Part shown: positions 35,901 to 48,516 of the stretch, piece after piece
Layout: each line of letters begins with the position of its first letter
How positions within the stretch are numbered: position 1 is the first letter of the stretch
Assembly: GCA_034620365.1 (NCBI GenBank)
Contig: JAQGEQ010000380.1
Span: forward strand, 2,728,001-2,792,000
Direction: 5' to 3'
DNA length: 64,000 nucleotides
Source of the DNA: Pegea sp. RAD2-039
Taxonomy: Eukaryota; Chordata; Thaliacea; Salpida; Salpidae
Translations under genes and position numbers: made by a program
Notes under the pieces: generated by a model
Seen by the model: only the letters and a program-made list of their open reading frames with translations
Databases searched by the model: none
What the model was told of the DNA's origin: nothing

Positions 35901-36752
35901 AGTAACTGCATCTTTCCGGGGCACTTTACGCGGTGTAGACCTCCGCCAATTTCTTCTTAGATTCTTCGCGCTATTTATGACGTCATCACCCATTGGATTA
36001 TTCATCTCAATCAGTTTGATTTTCAGATCAGTGACAGTGACCCATTCCTGCCTCATAAATTTGTTGTCCAGGTCACTACGTCCTCCATTCGTCGGATTGA
36101 ATACCACTTTGCCACCAGTTAGGGGATGAACAGCGCTGTACTTCTCAGAACAAAGGACCTCATTTTCCGAGTCTCGATCTTCTGGAGTCTTGGCCCTTGT
36201 ATTAAATTGAAGTCTGCAGTCCTGGGCAAAGTACTGGTAAGGAGTCCAAGTCCGTCCGTTGTTTTGGGACTTAAAAATGGCCATGGCTTTTGGACGGACC
36301 GATTTAAATTGAAGATAAACATAGGACACTTCATATTCCTTCTCAAACGAGATGGTCAAGGTTACTTCTCGTTGGTCTGGACGAGACATGGCCCTAGACT
36401 GCCAGTAAGTGTAATTTCGGCGGTCATTAATGTCTGTTAAATACTGGACTGGATGTGAGTTTGGTCCATTAGCATCACAAGTTTCAGTCACTTGATGCTG
36501 TCCACTTTCAGTGCTCTGCCATTTTGAGTAAGTTTCTGGTCCATCTGGAACACCACAAGTCTCCGAGGCAATTACCAACCGATTCAAAGCCACGTTTTGT
36601 AAAACTGGTTCGCATTTTTGGGCTGAGCCGTCCTCTGCCCAGCAGTCAAGTGGGTCAGCTTGAACGTGGTAATGGGACATGACTACAATTAGTTGTATGA
36701 TGAGAAAAAACATATTTTTGATAAAGATAACTTTTAAACGTCGAAAAAACAT
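32930..36752 (-). CDS. Netrin, secreted axon-guidance ligand
   Basis: Six coding exons (35684-36752, 34823-35011, 33847-34002, 33441-33479, 33315-33389, 32930-33267) give 1,866 nt, 621 aa, with every intron in phase 1. Netrins bind DCC/UNC5-type receptors. The order is: hydrophobic signal (FFLIIQLIVVMSHYHVQA), laminin N-terminal domain (ETCGVPDGPE, NYTYWQSRAMSRP, GGRSDLDNK), and three laminin-EGF repeats (CKCNGHASTCSL, CKCNGHSSRCR, CNCHLIGSVSPACN). After a Thr/Ser/Pro linker comes a basic NTR domain (CLCPKMRLGRKYLVMGRYHP, ending SSSGCK). Length is close to human netrin-1 (604). A 39-nt micro-exon encodes the linker. An insertion rich in Arg sits near residue 270. The acceptor at 36780 leaves a 27-nt leader. 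Confidence 0.96.
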
Positions 36753-36779
36753 TTTAATTATAAAAAGTAGAAAAAAAAT

Positions 36780-39700
36780 CTGTAAGATATCAAAAAAAAT
36801 TTTGATGGTTGTTTAAAATTGAAGAAGATTTTAATTCATGAAGATACAAAGTCTTAATTGGATGATAGGATGATGTAAAATTCTTCTCACTTTTTATCTG
36901 AATATTTAATGAGAAAAATACTAAATTAAAATTTTTCATTTTTAGAATGAAACAAAAAGGAGATTTTTGAAATTGAAACAACCAACCTTGTTTTGATAAC
37001 TACCTACAAACGCTATTCTAAAGATTAATTACTAAAAGAGAAACTGATGTAAAAATCAAATTACTCGTCTGATTCTTGTAAAACAAGAAACATCATTTTT
37101 AGTTTTATGTTACAATTTTACGCAGATACATCTCAAATCAAATTGAATAAATATTTTGAAATTTTTAAGCAAAAAGAATGAACCTGGTTGTTAACTCGCT
37201 TGGCTCGAATACTGACTATTAGAAATATTACAAATTACAAGTTGACGATGTATCAGATACAAATTGAAAGATGACGATTAAATAACTGAATTGAACATTT
37301 TATTTAATATATTTTAAAATATTATCAACTTTTGGAAAAAGTTTTGAATAAACTGATTTCAGTAACGATGTGAAAGTTTCAAATTGCTAATTTATTTACA
37401 AAATATTAAAAATATATTTTGTAGTAGAAAGTAAGAAGTTGGTGAGGTAGTTAGTGAGAAATTGTCTATCTTCTTTTAAACTCTTAAGTTTTTCTTATCA
37501 ATAAAGTATTTTTAAAAGTGAAATCGTTGACTTATAAGCAATCAAAGATAAATAAATGTAATAAAACTTTCCTAATAAATGATAAATATACATTTTCTTA
37601 AAAGTTGTGATAAATAAATAGTTAATAAATAACTTAATGTAAAATCCATTTTCTGACTTTCTACACGTTATCAATTTCATGTAATAATTTTCTATCTGAT
37701 TTCTAAACACAATTTGATGTTGTAGAAAATCCTTCTCGAACGAAAGTAAAAATATTAAGCTTGAAATTATTGTGTTTACCAAATATTCAATTAGCTTATT
37801 GCTATTAATAGAAATTGCTCACTGAAATCTAATCTGAGATGTAATCACTAATTTATCGCTTGTAAAATAAGTCCTTGCAGTCAAGGGTTAGCGTAGAAAA
37901 GAAGATCTTACTGAAGATTAGTTAAAAATAAGTAGACACAGAGTATAATCCTAAAAAGGATTATAGTTCGTTAGTTTGGCATCTTCATTTTGATATAATG
38001 AGGCGTTAATCCAGTGTCAAAGTCTGAAAATACTAGAATGAATTGACATTACGGTTTGTAGCGATCTTTAAGCCTCGAAAAACTCTCAAAACAACTTCAG
38101 TTGCTGATTACTACATCTTACAATCAATAGATTATCTCAGCTTTCAAGATAAATTGATTTCTAGCCAATAACCAACTAATTTTCCGTCTGGAAACAGCGG
38201 AAAGCAAGATCTAAACCCCGAAGCAATTATTACAATTACTTCTTCAAGTTTGACTTTCCGTGAAGAAAGAGACAAAATCAAAGTTTCCTTCAACACTCAA
38301 ACAAACACGGTGGCCATAAATACCTGATGTAGTGTCAGAAGAGGGGAAACACCCTTGCCGATAAGAAACATTTGTTCTTTGAAGCTTTATTTTTATGTGA
38401 TAAGCTTATCCATGCGGCTGTAAAATGTCAATAGGATAGGCGGTTGTCTCTGTTGATGCTGAGATTTTTTAACAGACAAATTACAAAACAGAAAAAAAAG
38501 GAAATTAAATTGCATTGAAAGTAAATCTATTTTTATCTCGTTCAAATTTAAAACCATTAATTTTAATTTGTAAGTTTTAACGTATCATTACTGTTATAAA
38601 ATAAGTAAAATGGAAATCTTATAAAAAAAAATAACATGAAAATGTTCATTTGTGTTCGACCACCCAAAGCAAATTGCTTCAAATTAGAAAAAAACTTTAT
38701 CGAGAATATAGATGCTTCGACCACCAAGACTTTCATCAATATATCTCTCATCACTTTCCAAATGTCTTTAAAGATTTTATATTATCAATAATAGACTTCA
38801 ATTATTTCTGTTATTATTAACATACAAGCTTTGATAAATATATTTTGCTTCTACCATCTTTTTATACAAACATTATAGAGGTTGGAATGTTTGAAATTTT
38901 GATGTTACAGTCGATACTTTGAACATATCTCTACAAATATTGACTTTTTATATCGAAGGCTTGAAAGGAGAGATTTGAGGTTGATGACTGCTTCAATCCG
39001 ATTAGTTGATAATTTGTGGTATGTGATGAAGGATTTGTTACTTTGATTAACATCACATATTTAACACCAAGTTATTTAAAGTAGTTTCAGCTGAATTTCG
39101 GTGACAATAAAAGAGAAAATAAGCTGTGAAAGTTTGACAATTTCTTATTTCTTCATGTCTAATATTTTATTAAAAAGCGTCTAGTGTATGCCAAAAACAA
39201 TTTTTCTACACTTGAGTGCTTTTACACATGCGTTTACCTAATAATTATTTCCATGAACTCTAGTTCACTACAAAACTCTGTCGAAAAAGAGAATAAAAAC
39301 TGTTTTAACTTGACAGTCAAAATTATTTATTATTATCGAGGAAAAGCTCTTTAACAATGTGAATATCGGAGTGGAAGTCACACGCTGTCTTTTCGTGAAA
39401 CTGTTAGATTGTAAAATGATGGATTGTTAATTTTTTACGTCATTTATATTCAACCAATCATAAATTTATTTATTAAGCAGCAGATGAAACAGATGATTAG
39501 ATGAAAATATAAATCTAAGTTATGAGTTTAAGAAGTATAAAGAGCAAATAGAAATTAGACAAAATATAAAGCGAATAAATAAGGAACTAATATTTGCATA
39601 AAATTAAGTGATTTGTTCGATAAACATCAAACTTTTCTTCAAAGCCAATAAGTAAACAACATTTAATTCAATTAATAAATTCTCTATTTATGGATAAGAC

Positions 39701-41459
39701 TTTGAAATTAATTCACTTTCTTCTTCAAGTTCACTTTCAATGATTAAATATAAGTTTCTCATTTCTCATTATTTGCTCACTCCTAGTTTTAAGTATTTAA
39801 GAAATGTGATTTGAATCAAAGCTAGCTCTTAGAAGAATAAAGAAAGTTACTCTTGAACAACTTAAAAAATGTATTTTATTGGCAAAACTAACATTTGCTG
39901 AAATCGTTTTGACAAAAGAAAGAAAAAAATTATTTTTCTCTTCTTACTCTGATTAATACAAAAGATTTAAATTATCTGTAAACCTGAAATAAATGTATAA
40001 CTTTCAGTATTTGACATCTAACTAGTAACTAGCTCCTGCTAAGCTTCACTACAAGAGGTGCACCTTCTACTATTTTCACCTTAATATTAATAATTGAATA
40101 ATTTTGTTGTAAATCTAACTAGAAAATCTTTACTCGTAAATAATTTAATTAGTGGTTTTAACTTCATTTTTGCAGTGATTATCGAGCAGCAACTACATTT
40201 TTCAGCTTTTCAACCACAAATAATTAAAATATATCAAACCATCTGAAGAAAATAACAAATTTAATGAGAATATTAAATTGTAAATGTTGTTGAGGTATAA
40301 AATAAATGACAGTATTTGGCAAAGATAAGTAGAAACAATATGACTACATCGATCGTTAATATTAATTACTACATTTTGAATAGTTAGTTACATGTTTCAT
40401 TATATCTAATTAAAAACAAAGTTTCTAATTTCGGAAATAAGTTAATCAAAAGTATAATTATAACATAAAGCTAATAATAGATTACTAAGTTGTTTTAGTT
40501 GTAGCTCACATTATGTCTCTTGATAAATTATTTTCGTAATTTAAAGTTAATTTTGTTTATAAAATAATCTTATTTAGAAGATCAGATTGAAAGAACTTTG
40601 TTCTGTGATGGCTTCTTTAAAGTTCTTTAATTATTCTATTTTATTACAAAGCAGTGAAGCATGACACCTAAACATCAATCATAACTTTTCTAAATTAATT
40701 TTTTTCCTTTTTATTGGCTTACATTTTATCCTAACACTGAAAGAAAATAAAAAGTAATTAAACGATGCACCTGCTACAGTAATTACTACTTTGATTTTAT
40801 CAAGCATCTCTTTTTGTTCTAGAATCGCCCTGTTCACTTTTGCATATCACAAAATTTTTAATTGAAAAAAGTCTGAAGTTTTTAGCAAAGAACTTTTGAT
40901 GCTGAGAAAGTTTACAATTTTAAAAGTAGAAAAATGTAATCAATCATTAAAAGTTACTTGTATGTGTTTATTCCCGTGATTGAAGATAACTTCAAGCCAA
41001 TATTTTGTTGTTTTAAAAACGCAAGTTGGAAGAATTATTATTAGCTGAGTTAACACATGTGTTGCCAAATATTTAATTTCGAATGTTTCTTGTTATTATT
41101 AGAAGAAAATTTATATTTTCAGGAATTTTTATTGACAGCATTATTCAAATATAAATCAATTAAAAAGACTCTTTGAAAAGTTTGATTTTAATTAGTACCT
41201 TGTGAAAAAATATTAATTCGAAGAAAAAGAAGAAAATAAGATTTAGAAATTCCTTTTTAATCATTTCTGATGATTTTTTTTAACTTCTATTTTCACAACG
41301 AACAAAAACCAACAACTCAATCAAGTTTGAATCAAATTACATCTCATCTAAGGTGTGTTGACTCTAAGAGAATCAGATTTTATGATTCCCACTGTTGCTG
41401 ATCAAACTAAATGAAACATCAAGAGTCAAATTTCTTCTTGAAGATCAATTGTACATTGA
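36780..41459. other. Netrin upstream region, proximal
   Basis: 4.7 kb of mostly AT-rich non-coding DNA upstream of netrin. Scattered moderate-GC patches (for example 38,180-38,460) may be regulatory. No gene was recognised. Confidence 0.4.
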
Positions 41460-41469
41460 AGAAGATAAA

Positions 41470-42080
41470 CTTGACTCAAAACGTCACCTCTAGCTGACAG
41501 CGCGCGTTTTCTGGCTCCCATCTTAGTTGATATTGGTCTATGTTCGAATTGGGCAATTAAGCGTTGATTAGATGCAGTCGCCCTTAGCAACGCGCTTCTG
41601 TTGTTGTAATTTGCAACTTTTGTTTGCCTCTCGCCCCTGATTTCGATCTATATCTTCTTCAAAGCCAAGAATTACGTCAGCTGCTATCCGGGGATTCCCC
41701 ACCACGGTCTGCCGCCCCTTGCTACCATTGCCAACAAATTTTAAGAATCGGGTTGGTATAGCAACATCGGCCATATTTGCTTTTGACCTTTTTTGACGAA
41801 TCTGTATCGGATGTGACAGCGGTGGGTCACTTTATGTTTACTTTCCTGCTACGCCTGATGCGCCCAGATTCCCCGAGACCCCTGGACACCCAAGAAGGTC
41901 GCAAACTAATAGCGATGCTTCGCCAAGCGGAAAGTGATCTTGTGACTCTTTGATCTGTGTCTTCAGATGCAGCAGGATTGAACCCTGTCTCGAAGTCCAG
42001 TCAGCTTTGAGCGCGTTGAGACGCAATGAAGCGTGAAGTGGTCGAAAAACGACAACAATTGAAAATCACTCAAGTGGAAC
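41470..42080. promoter_or_regulatory. GC-rich island upstream of netrin
   Basis: About 600 bases at near-balanced base composition with many CpGs, set in 70-75% AT DNA. Short minus-strand frames (41568-41774, 41838-42026) show no family resemblance. The position 4.7-5.3 kb upstream of the netrin start fits a promoter, enhancer or non-coding first exon. A spaced inverted pair GTGAC..GTCAC lies near 41,815. Confidence 0.4.
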
Positions 42081-44382
42081 ATCGACTTTGTTGACAACTT
42101 TGATCATCACCACAAAAGCTGTCCCGAAAGTTTGTCCTTTCTACCACCTCTTGCTTGTCCACTGTACCATTAAAGCGATGAAAATGACGATTGAGGCTTA
42201 ATCGAGCGTTGTGTCGTCAAAATTACTCCATAAATTGATTTATATCGATAAAAAAGAATCAAATGAAGCAGCAGAGGTGTTTATGGAGCAAATAGAAGAA
42301 GGTTTCTGATCTGGCGGATATCGAGAATAAGTTGGTGTATTGGCTGGAATCAGAGCATTAAAATCCGGTCAATTTACTCGGTTGGTGCTGATATGATGTA
42401 ATTGCAGCTTCCGTTACTACTAATGACGCAATTAAAAGAAGCTGAAGATGTAATTGCAGGAAGTCAGACCTTGAGCTCAATCAGTTTTGATAAGTAAGGG
42501 TGAGAAAATGGTCGGATTAACAAATGGCGCCGATGATATGAGCAAAATACCTGCAATAAATGCTTATGGTCAGTTTGTAAGTTGTCTATCATCACTAGAC
42601 ATTCGATAGAGTGATTTGGTGGTCCGATTGACGTTTGGCAATGCTCATGATTGCTTTATATCTGGTAGGGGTACAGTAGGTCGCCTACTGAAAGATACTA
42701 GTAGATGATTGCTTTAACTTTTGAACCTGAAGGTTTTGGTTTGATGCAAAATTTTCCTAAATATTTAAAGATGGTTTGAACAGCTGTGAAAATTGACTAA
42801 AGTAGCGGATCTGTGTCATCATCAGATCTTCGGAGTTGCTCTTTTAAATGAAATAATAATTGACTTTCTCAAAATAAGGATTAATTAGCCCACTTAACAG
42901 CCGGTACCTTGTTTGCAAGACAAACTAAAACGAAGTGTTACTCCAGTCTGTTGACTGAATCCTCAAAATCTCAATCACCTGATAAAATTTCGTTAAAATA
43001 AATGATAAATAAGATTAGATTTGATGTTAAGCTACGCAAATAAGTCATGGTAGCTGTAGTCAACGGATGGTGAAAAGCTTCTAATATAGATCGCTTCTGC
43101 TTTGTCATTGAAGAAGTTGTAATTTATGTGAGAATAAATCCTTTGATCGATTATATAAGCTGCCTTTAAAATGTTTCAAAGTCAACAAAAGCCAGTTAAT
43201 GTCACTGATAAAGCATGTCGGTCTTAGGCTGTGTAAATTTCAAATGTGAACTTTTCTGATGAGACTTTCTCACTCCAAATGTTTTGAAAATCATTTTAGT
43301 GAGTAGTTATCGATTAATAAGTAGAGAAAAGATATCTCGTTTGTGTTTATACCGCTACTTCATTTCTCAAACTTCAAATTAACTCATGCAAATACTTAAA
43401 CAAAAAAAGTAACAACAAGAAAATTTGCCAGTCTTTTTGGCAATAACAACAAAAAAAGAAGCAAAAAAAACAGCAAATAAAAAAAGTAGATATAATGTTG
43501 ATTGACTGTATTCAATCTACTGAAACCTCAAATTTCTAGCTACGGTTACAGCTTTATCTATTCAGCTTTACCCATAGAGTTTAGTGAAAAATTGGAAGCT
43601 ACAAGCTGCATGCAACTTTAATAAATACTTGCTTACATCTCATCTACCGCTCGATTCTTTATCTTTCAATTTCTGCTCTTCTTATAGCAACCCGTTTTTC
43701 CCTTCTCTCTCTTCTTATCATGTGACTTTATTCTCTCAGTCAGTTCAAGGCCGAACACGATTTGTACCCTGGTTGCTTTTCGTATTTTCATCAAATCGTT
43801 TACAACATTAAGAAAAGCTGAAAGGTTTCAACATTTAGTAGTTTATGTCGCTTCTAAGAAACTTTACAAAATTATATTTGTTAAGAAAGTTGCTTGGAAA
43901 CACTGAAATGGTTTCTAAAGCTTGAAATCCATTTTGAAGCAACCAATTTGTATAAAAAGTTTAAATAAGATTTAATCAAAGCTTCAACAGGAACTTACTC
44001 CAGCAACAAACTTCTTTTGGTCGTAAAACTAATTTTTCAGTTTTAAAATATTTGATTGGATTTTATTCCAAGCATAAATATTTGATAAAATATTTGGAAA
44101 CATTACTTGCAAGCGCGTGAAGTGAGTTTTTGGTGGATAACGAACATTGAATGTTTTGTAATTTCTTTCACCAAGAACTAGTTTCTGAAAGTTACTTTTC
44201 CAATTTCTCACAATCGCAGCGATTTATTAAACTTTCGGCTTCTCGCCATATCGCGTTTAATATCGAAGTTTTCATAAAAAGCAGATTAAAAAAAGTCTAA
44301 CTGACATCATCCGGGTTTGATATTAAAATCCAACAAATTCTCACAAAAACTGCTTCCAATAACAACAAGATATCAACTCTCA
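42081..44382. other. Netrin upstream region, middle
   Basis: Non-coding DNA of intermediate GC to about 43.3 kb, then AT-rich. A low-complexity A-rich run lies at 43,390-43,490. No gene was recognised. Confidence 0.35.
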
Positions 44383-47300
44383 TGACGTCATAGATGATTT
44401 TATCAGTTTGTTATATTAGTAGTCATCCACATTAATGTAATGTTGAGCGTCGTTGCCCTGGACACTGGTCTACACGTGACTTTGTCTGCTTCACGTGGAA
44501 ATGACGTCATAATGGTACGTGCTTGCTGATGGGTTGGGTTGAAAAATGGTTTTTAATTACGATGAGAGAATTTTAATATTGTTAAAAGTGTCTTCACTTT
44601 CTGTTGATGCTGAAAGATGAAGAGGGCGGAGGAGTTACATTCTCATCTTTCTACCGGAGTGAAAAATAATCAACTTTTAATTTCTTCATCGAATCACAAA
44701 TCTCGTTTTCGTTTCCATGACGACAATTTTTCAAAAGACGATTACAAACTTTAAACACTTATTACCAGCTTAAAAACGGCTCGATTTTTTCACTGGTTTT
44801 TGTTACCATGGTTACCATAGTAACAACGCACTACATTATCAACCAAATAAATTATGAAAATAATAATTGATTTTAGTTTGGTTTAGCTAATGAGCATATG
44901 CGACATCTTCAAGTGCATCTGCTACTTCAATATGTTTGAAAACTTTTTGTAATTTCGTTACTACCGATTTTACAGCTTTTCAATGCTAACAAATACCTGA
45001 AATATTAATGAAAATCCAATAAATAGTTCCTAAAATGTTTTAAAACTTTTCAAGTTTGAAATGTTACATCAAAAGCAAAAAAAAAAACTTAAATAAGATT
45101 CGTATTTTGAAGCTGAAATTCAGAATTAATTACCTAAGCAGTAGATGTTAAAAATATAAAATCATGTCGAACATTATTTAATTTTTTGTTTTATTCTTTA
45201 AAAACTTTTAGTTTACAATACATGTAAGTTACAACTGTTGAAAATTTCTTTGTTTGAAGTTAGATATTAATTGAAGAATGTCAATCTGAAGATAACTTTT
45301 CTAGTATTACTGTTTTTATCATAAACATAAATTTAATAATTGATTTATTCTTAATTAAAACAATTTCAAAAATATTATTTCTGTTTTTCGTCAATTTACA
45401 CAAAAATATTGTTATCTGAAACATTTGTTCATCTTTCTCATCAAAACTCATCATGTAGTCATCTCAGAAATGCACCAAGAAGTATTCTTTCTCCAAGAAT
45501 GATCTCATGAAAGTTGAAGATGTCATCAGAAGTTTGAAACAAAAATTCTTTCAAACTTTTTTATATTTTTTCATTTTAACTTTTTTAATTTTTTGTAAAT
45601 TAATTAGAAAAAGTTTAATCTGTTATCATCAGAACATTTCAGAATTATATTTTTAAACTTGTTTTATTTTTTTAAATCTATGAAATGATTGAAAGAGACT
45701 TTGAAGAACCTTTAACAAACCTCTCCAGAAGATCTTGAACAAATGTTCGAGAAGTACTTAGTCTTAAAGTCTCAACTATCATAACAACTTAGTCTTTCTC
45801 TATATTTCATTTTCAGCTTATTTGGAAGCCTTCTACATATTTCAATAAAATTCAAATTGGTTGAATCGTATCAAATCAAAAAATAGTTAAATAGTTAATT
45901 ATTAACTCGACTCTAAAAATATTTGAAATTATCGACAAACTTGCAGCACGTGAAAGTAGTCGCTGTTAGAGTTTGAAAATTCAGTGGAATAAAATTCTGA
46001 ATCGATATTACTTTTTAATAGTCTCAAAACCATTTGTAGAAATTTCAAGTTAAATGCTTGAGTGGTTGCTGGTTGGTTGATTAGTTGTTAGTAGTTAAAT
46101 TGGTTGCTAGTTGTAATAAAAATTTAACATTTTAAACAAATATTTGTTTTTATCGCCTTTTGTGTTCGTAATCTTCTTCATCTCAAGTATCTCTCTTGCT
46201 CTGCAATTCTTTCCTCTTTACTCGCGTTTGTGACGTCACTGATTGGCAACGCTTCAAGTAAAAGTTTGAATTTGTAAAAAGCTGAAAATAATTTCCGCAA
46301 TTTGTTAAAGCAGCACCAAACAAGATGATTCAAATGATTTAGATTAATTAAGCTCCGATAATTATTTTAAATCTTATAAAAGATGTCATCTTCGAAAAAA
46401 AAATTTATTGATGTTTTCTCGAATTTACTTTAAAATAGGAATATTTTCAGAGTTATTCGAATTCGAATCCATTTTGACTCTGAGCGATTCCAAAATCTTT
46501 AGAAGTTTAGAAAATATTTCAAAATGAATATTAAATGAAATAAATTGATTGGTTGTCTCTATTCTGAAATCGATTCTGAAATCGCAAGATTTGCAGCAAA
46601 AGATTAAAAATCGAAAAATGAAAAAAAAATTTTGTTAAAAAACCTTCAAAAACAGGTCGAAAAACAAATAACGGAAGTTGATGACATTTAAACACGTGAC
46701 GATTACGTCATAACGCCGACACCATCTCGATTATTCAACATAAACAGAAAAAATCCGTCACAAACGGATATACAGACGTAAAAAGGAGAAATTTTCAAAG
46801 TTCATTTACTTCTTGAAATTCTGCGTCAAAATAAGAAACGACCAAAATGTAACATCTGTGAAAACCTGCAGCGTATGTCAACTCGTCTGTCTTCCCCATC
46901 AATTATGCTTTTTCATGTGACAGCAAGTCACGTGACACTTAACTGAAATAAGACATCAACTATTGAAGTTGGTTGCTGATTGCTTGTTAGAAAAGTAATT
47001 CAAATACTTGCATCTGATCAAATTATTTTGAAGAAGTATTAAAACAAAACTGCTAGGCTTCTTCTCATGTGTCTTACGTCATTGATGACGTCATTTTACG
47101 AGTTGAATTTAGGAGGTGGAAGAAATCTTCTTCAAATTCTCTCACGACCTTTTAGTGATTCGACTTTACTGGTGACATCATCATCAGTTAAGTACGGATT
47201 ACTACTGTCCCACTGGCAGGTGGGCCGGTCATAATTGGCGGACACATCAGACATGGACAGTTAGCCTTTTTGACCAGACTCGGGCAAGCTTATGTGATGA

Positions 47301-48516
47301 ATTAGTATTTAAAAGTTTGTTTGATCGCTTCAATATTCGATCTTCATAGAATCCTTCAAAAGAACTGTGACAAAGTCACTGATGCGTAACTGACATAATT
47401 TTCTTCCTTGAAATTAATCACTAAATATGCAGTCACGTGATTGGTAAGTCACTGTGGTTTGTAATTGAGATTTGCACAAGGTGATAGACGACAGCTTTGT
47501 TGATGTAATTGCGTCATGCTTCAGCGCACATAAAAGCTGGAATCACAATCATTTATCACCAAGAATCTCAAGACCTTCATCTTAATGCAACTCGAAGTTA
47601 ATGATGTATTGATGTAGAAATTTGAAGAATTTTTCTGAACTCAAAATTTGTTTCAAATGAAAATTATTTGTCAATTTTCGATATTTTTGATTTTGAGTGA
47701 TTTTAAATAAGAAATATTTACTTTGAAGTCGAATTGAAGCGGAAAAAATTGGTAAATCTCTAAAAGACTTTTATTAAACAACATAAGAAAGTTGAAAGTC
47801 TGCTACTAAGAAGTTATTTGAAAATTGTTTTCATGAAAACATCTGCTACAAAACTATCTCACCTGTTTTCAGCTTATAATCTCAGCAAAAATAGTTCTAA
47901 ATTGTACAAAGATGTTTTCTACGTTGACTCGTCAATTTAGATGATAACAGCTCTATTGTTGTAAGGTAACGACCCGTTCCTGGATAATCTTTTTTTTCGA
48001 AACAGTTTCCGTTCACAAAAATATTTGCACCAAATAGATAACTTCAATTTTTTATAAAAAGATCTCAAAAATTAAACAACAAACTTCAAAGACTTCATTT
48101 TATTTTCTAAATTGTTTCAAAGTATGACGTCACCAGCTAGTTGAGTCTTTTTACAGTCACCGTTCACAACGGGTGCCTTTGCCACCTCAATGTAGCCTAA
48201 TTATGCAGGCCGAACCCGGGTGGTCAAAAGCATGTCGTTTCGTCTTTGCGGTCTAATAATGGCCGGTCTTTGAAGCAGTTAGCAAAGAGTTTTTTTCACA
48301 CAGGTGCCAGAAAGATAAATAAGTTGTGGACGTAGTAGATGGTTCATTATTTAATAACGTGGCTCAGCTGCACAACCTTATTTTCTCCGCACGTTCAAAA
48401 TTTAATTTCATTTGCTTCAACTTTAGATGTTTTCAACTTCAATGACTGGGAGATTTTCAAACAACGAATATTTCTCTATTAAAGGAGTGACGTCATCACA
48501 CGGCTTGCTGACGTCA
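44383..48516. promoter_or_regulatory. Cluster of CRE (TGACGTCA) and E-box (CACGTG) palindromes
   Basis: Exact TGACGTCA lies at 44383, 44502, 46231, 47086, 48125, 48488 and 48509. Exact CACGTG lies at 44473, 44492, 45947, 46693, 46929 (inside the 10-bp palindrome GTCACGTGAC) and 47434. Both are palindromes bound respectively by CREB/ATF and by USF/MYC/TFE-type bHLH proteins. GC-richer blocks at 47,180-47,290 and 48,150-48,260 lie within the cluster. The nearest gene start is netrin, 8-12 kb away. Binding and target are inferred. Confidence 0.5.

Noticed and set aside
36126-36440. Plus-strand 104-aa frame opposite netrin exon 1
   Set aside because: It is a shadow of the highly conserved netrin laminin N-terminal domain on the minus strand.
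41568-42026. Two minus-strand frames in the GC-rich island as a gene
   Set aside because: They are in different frames, have no family resemblance and no convincing splice junction between them; open frames are expected to be longer in GC-rich DNA.
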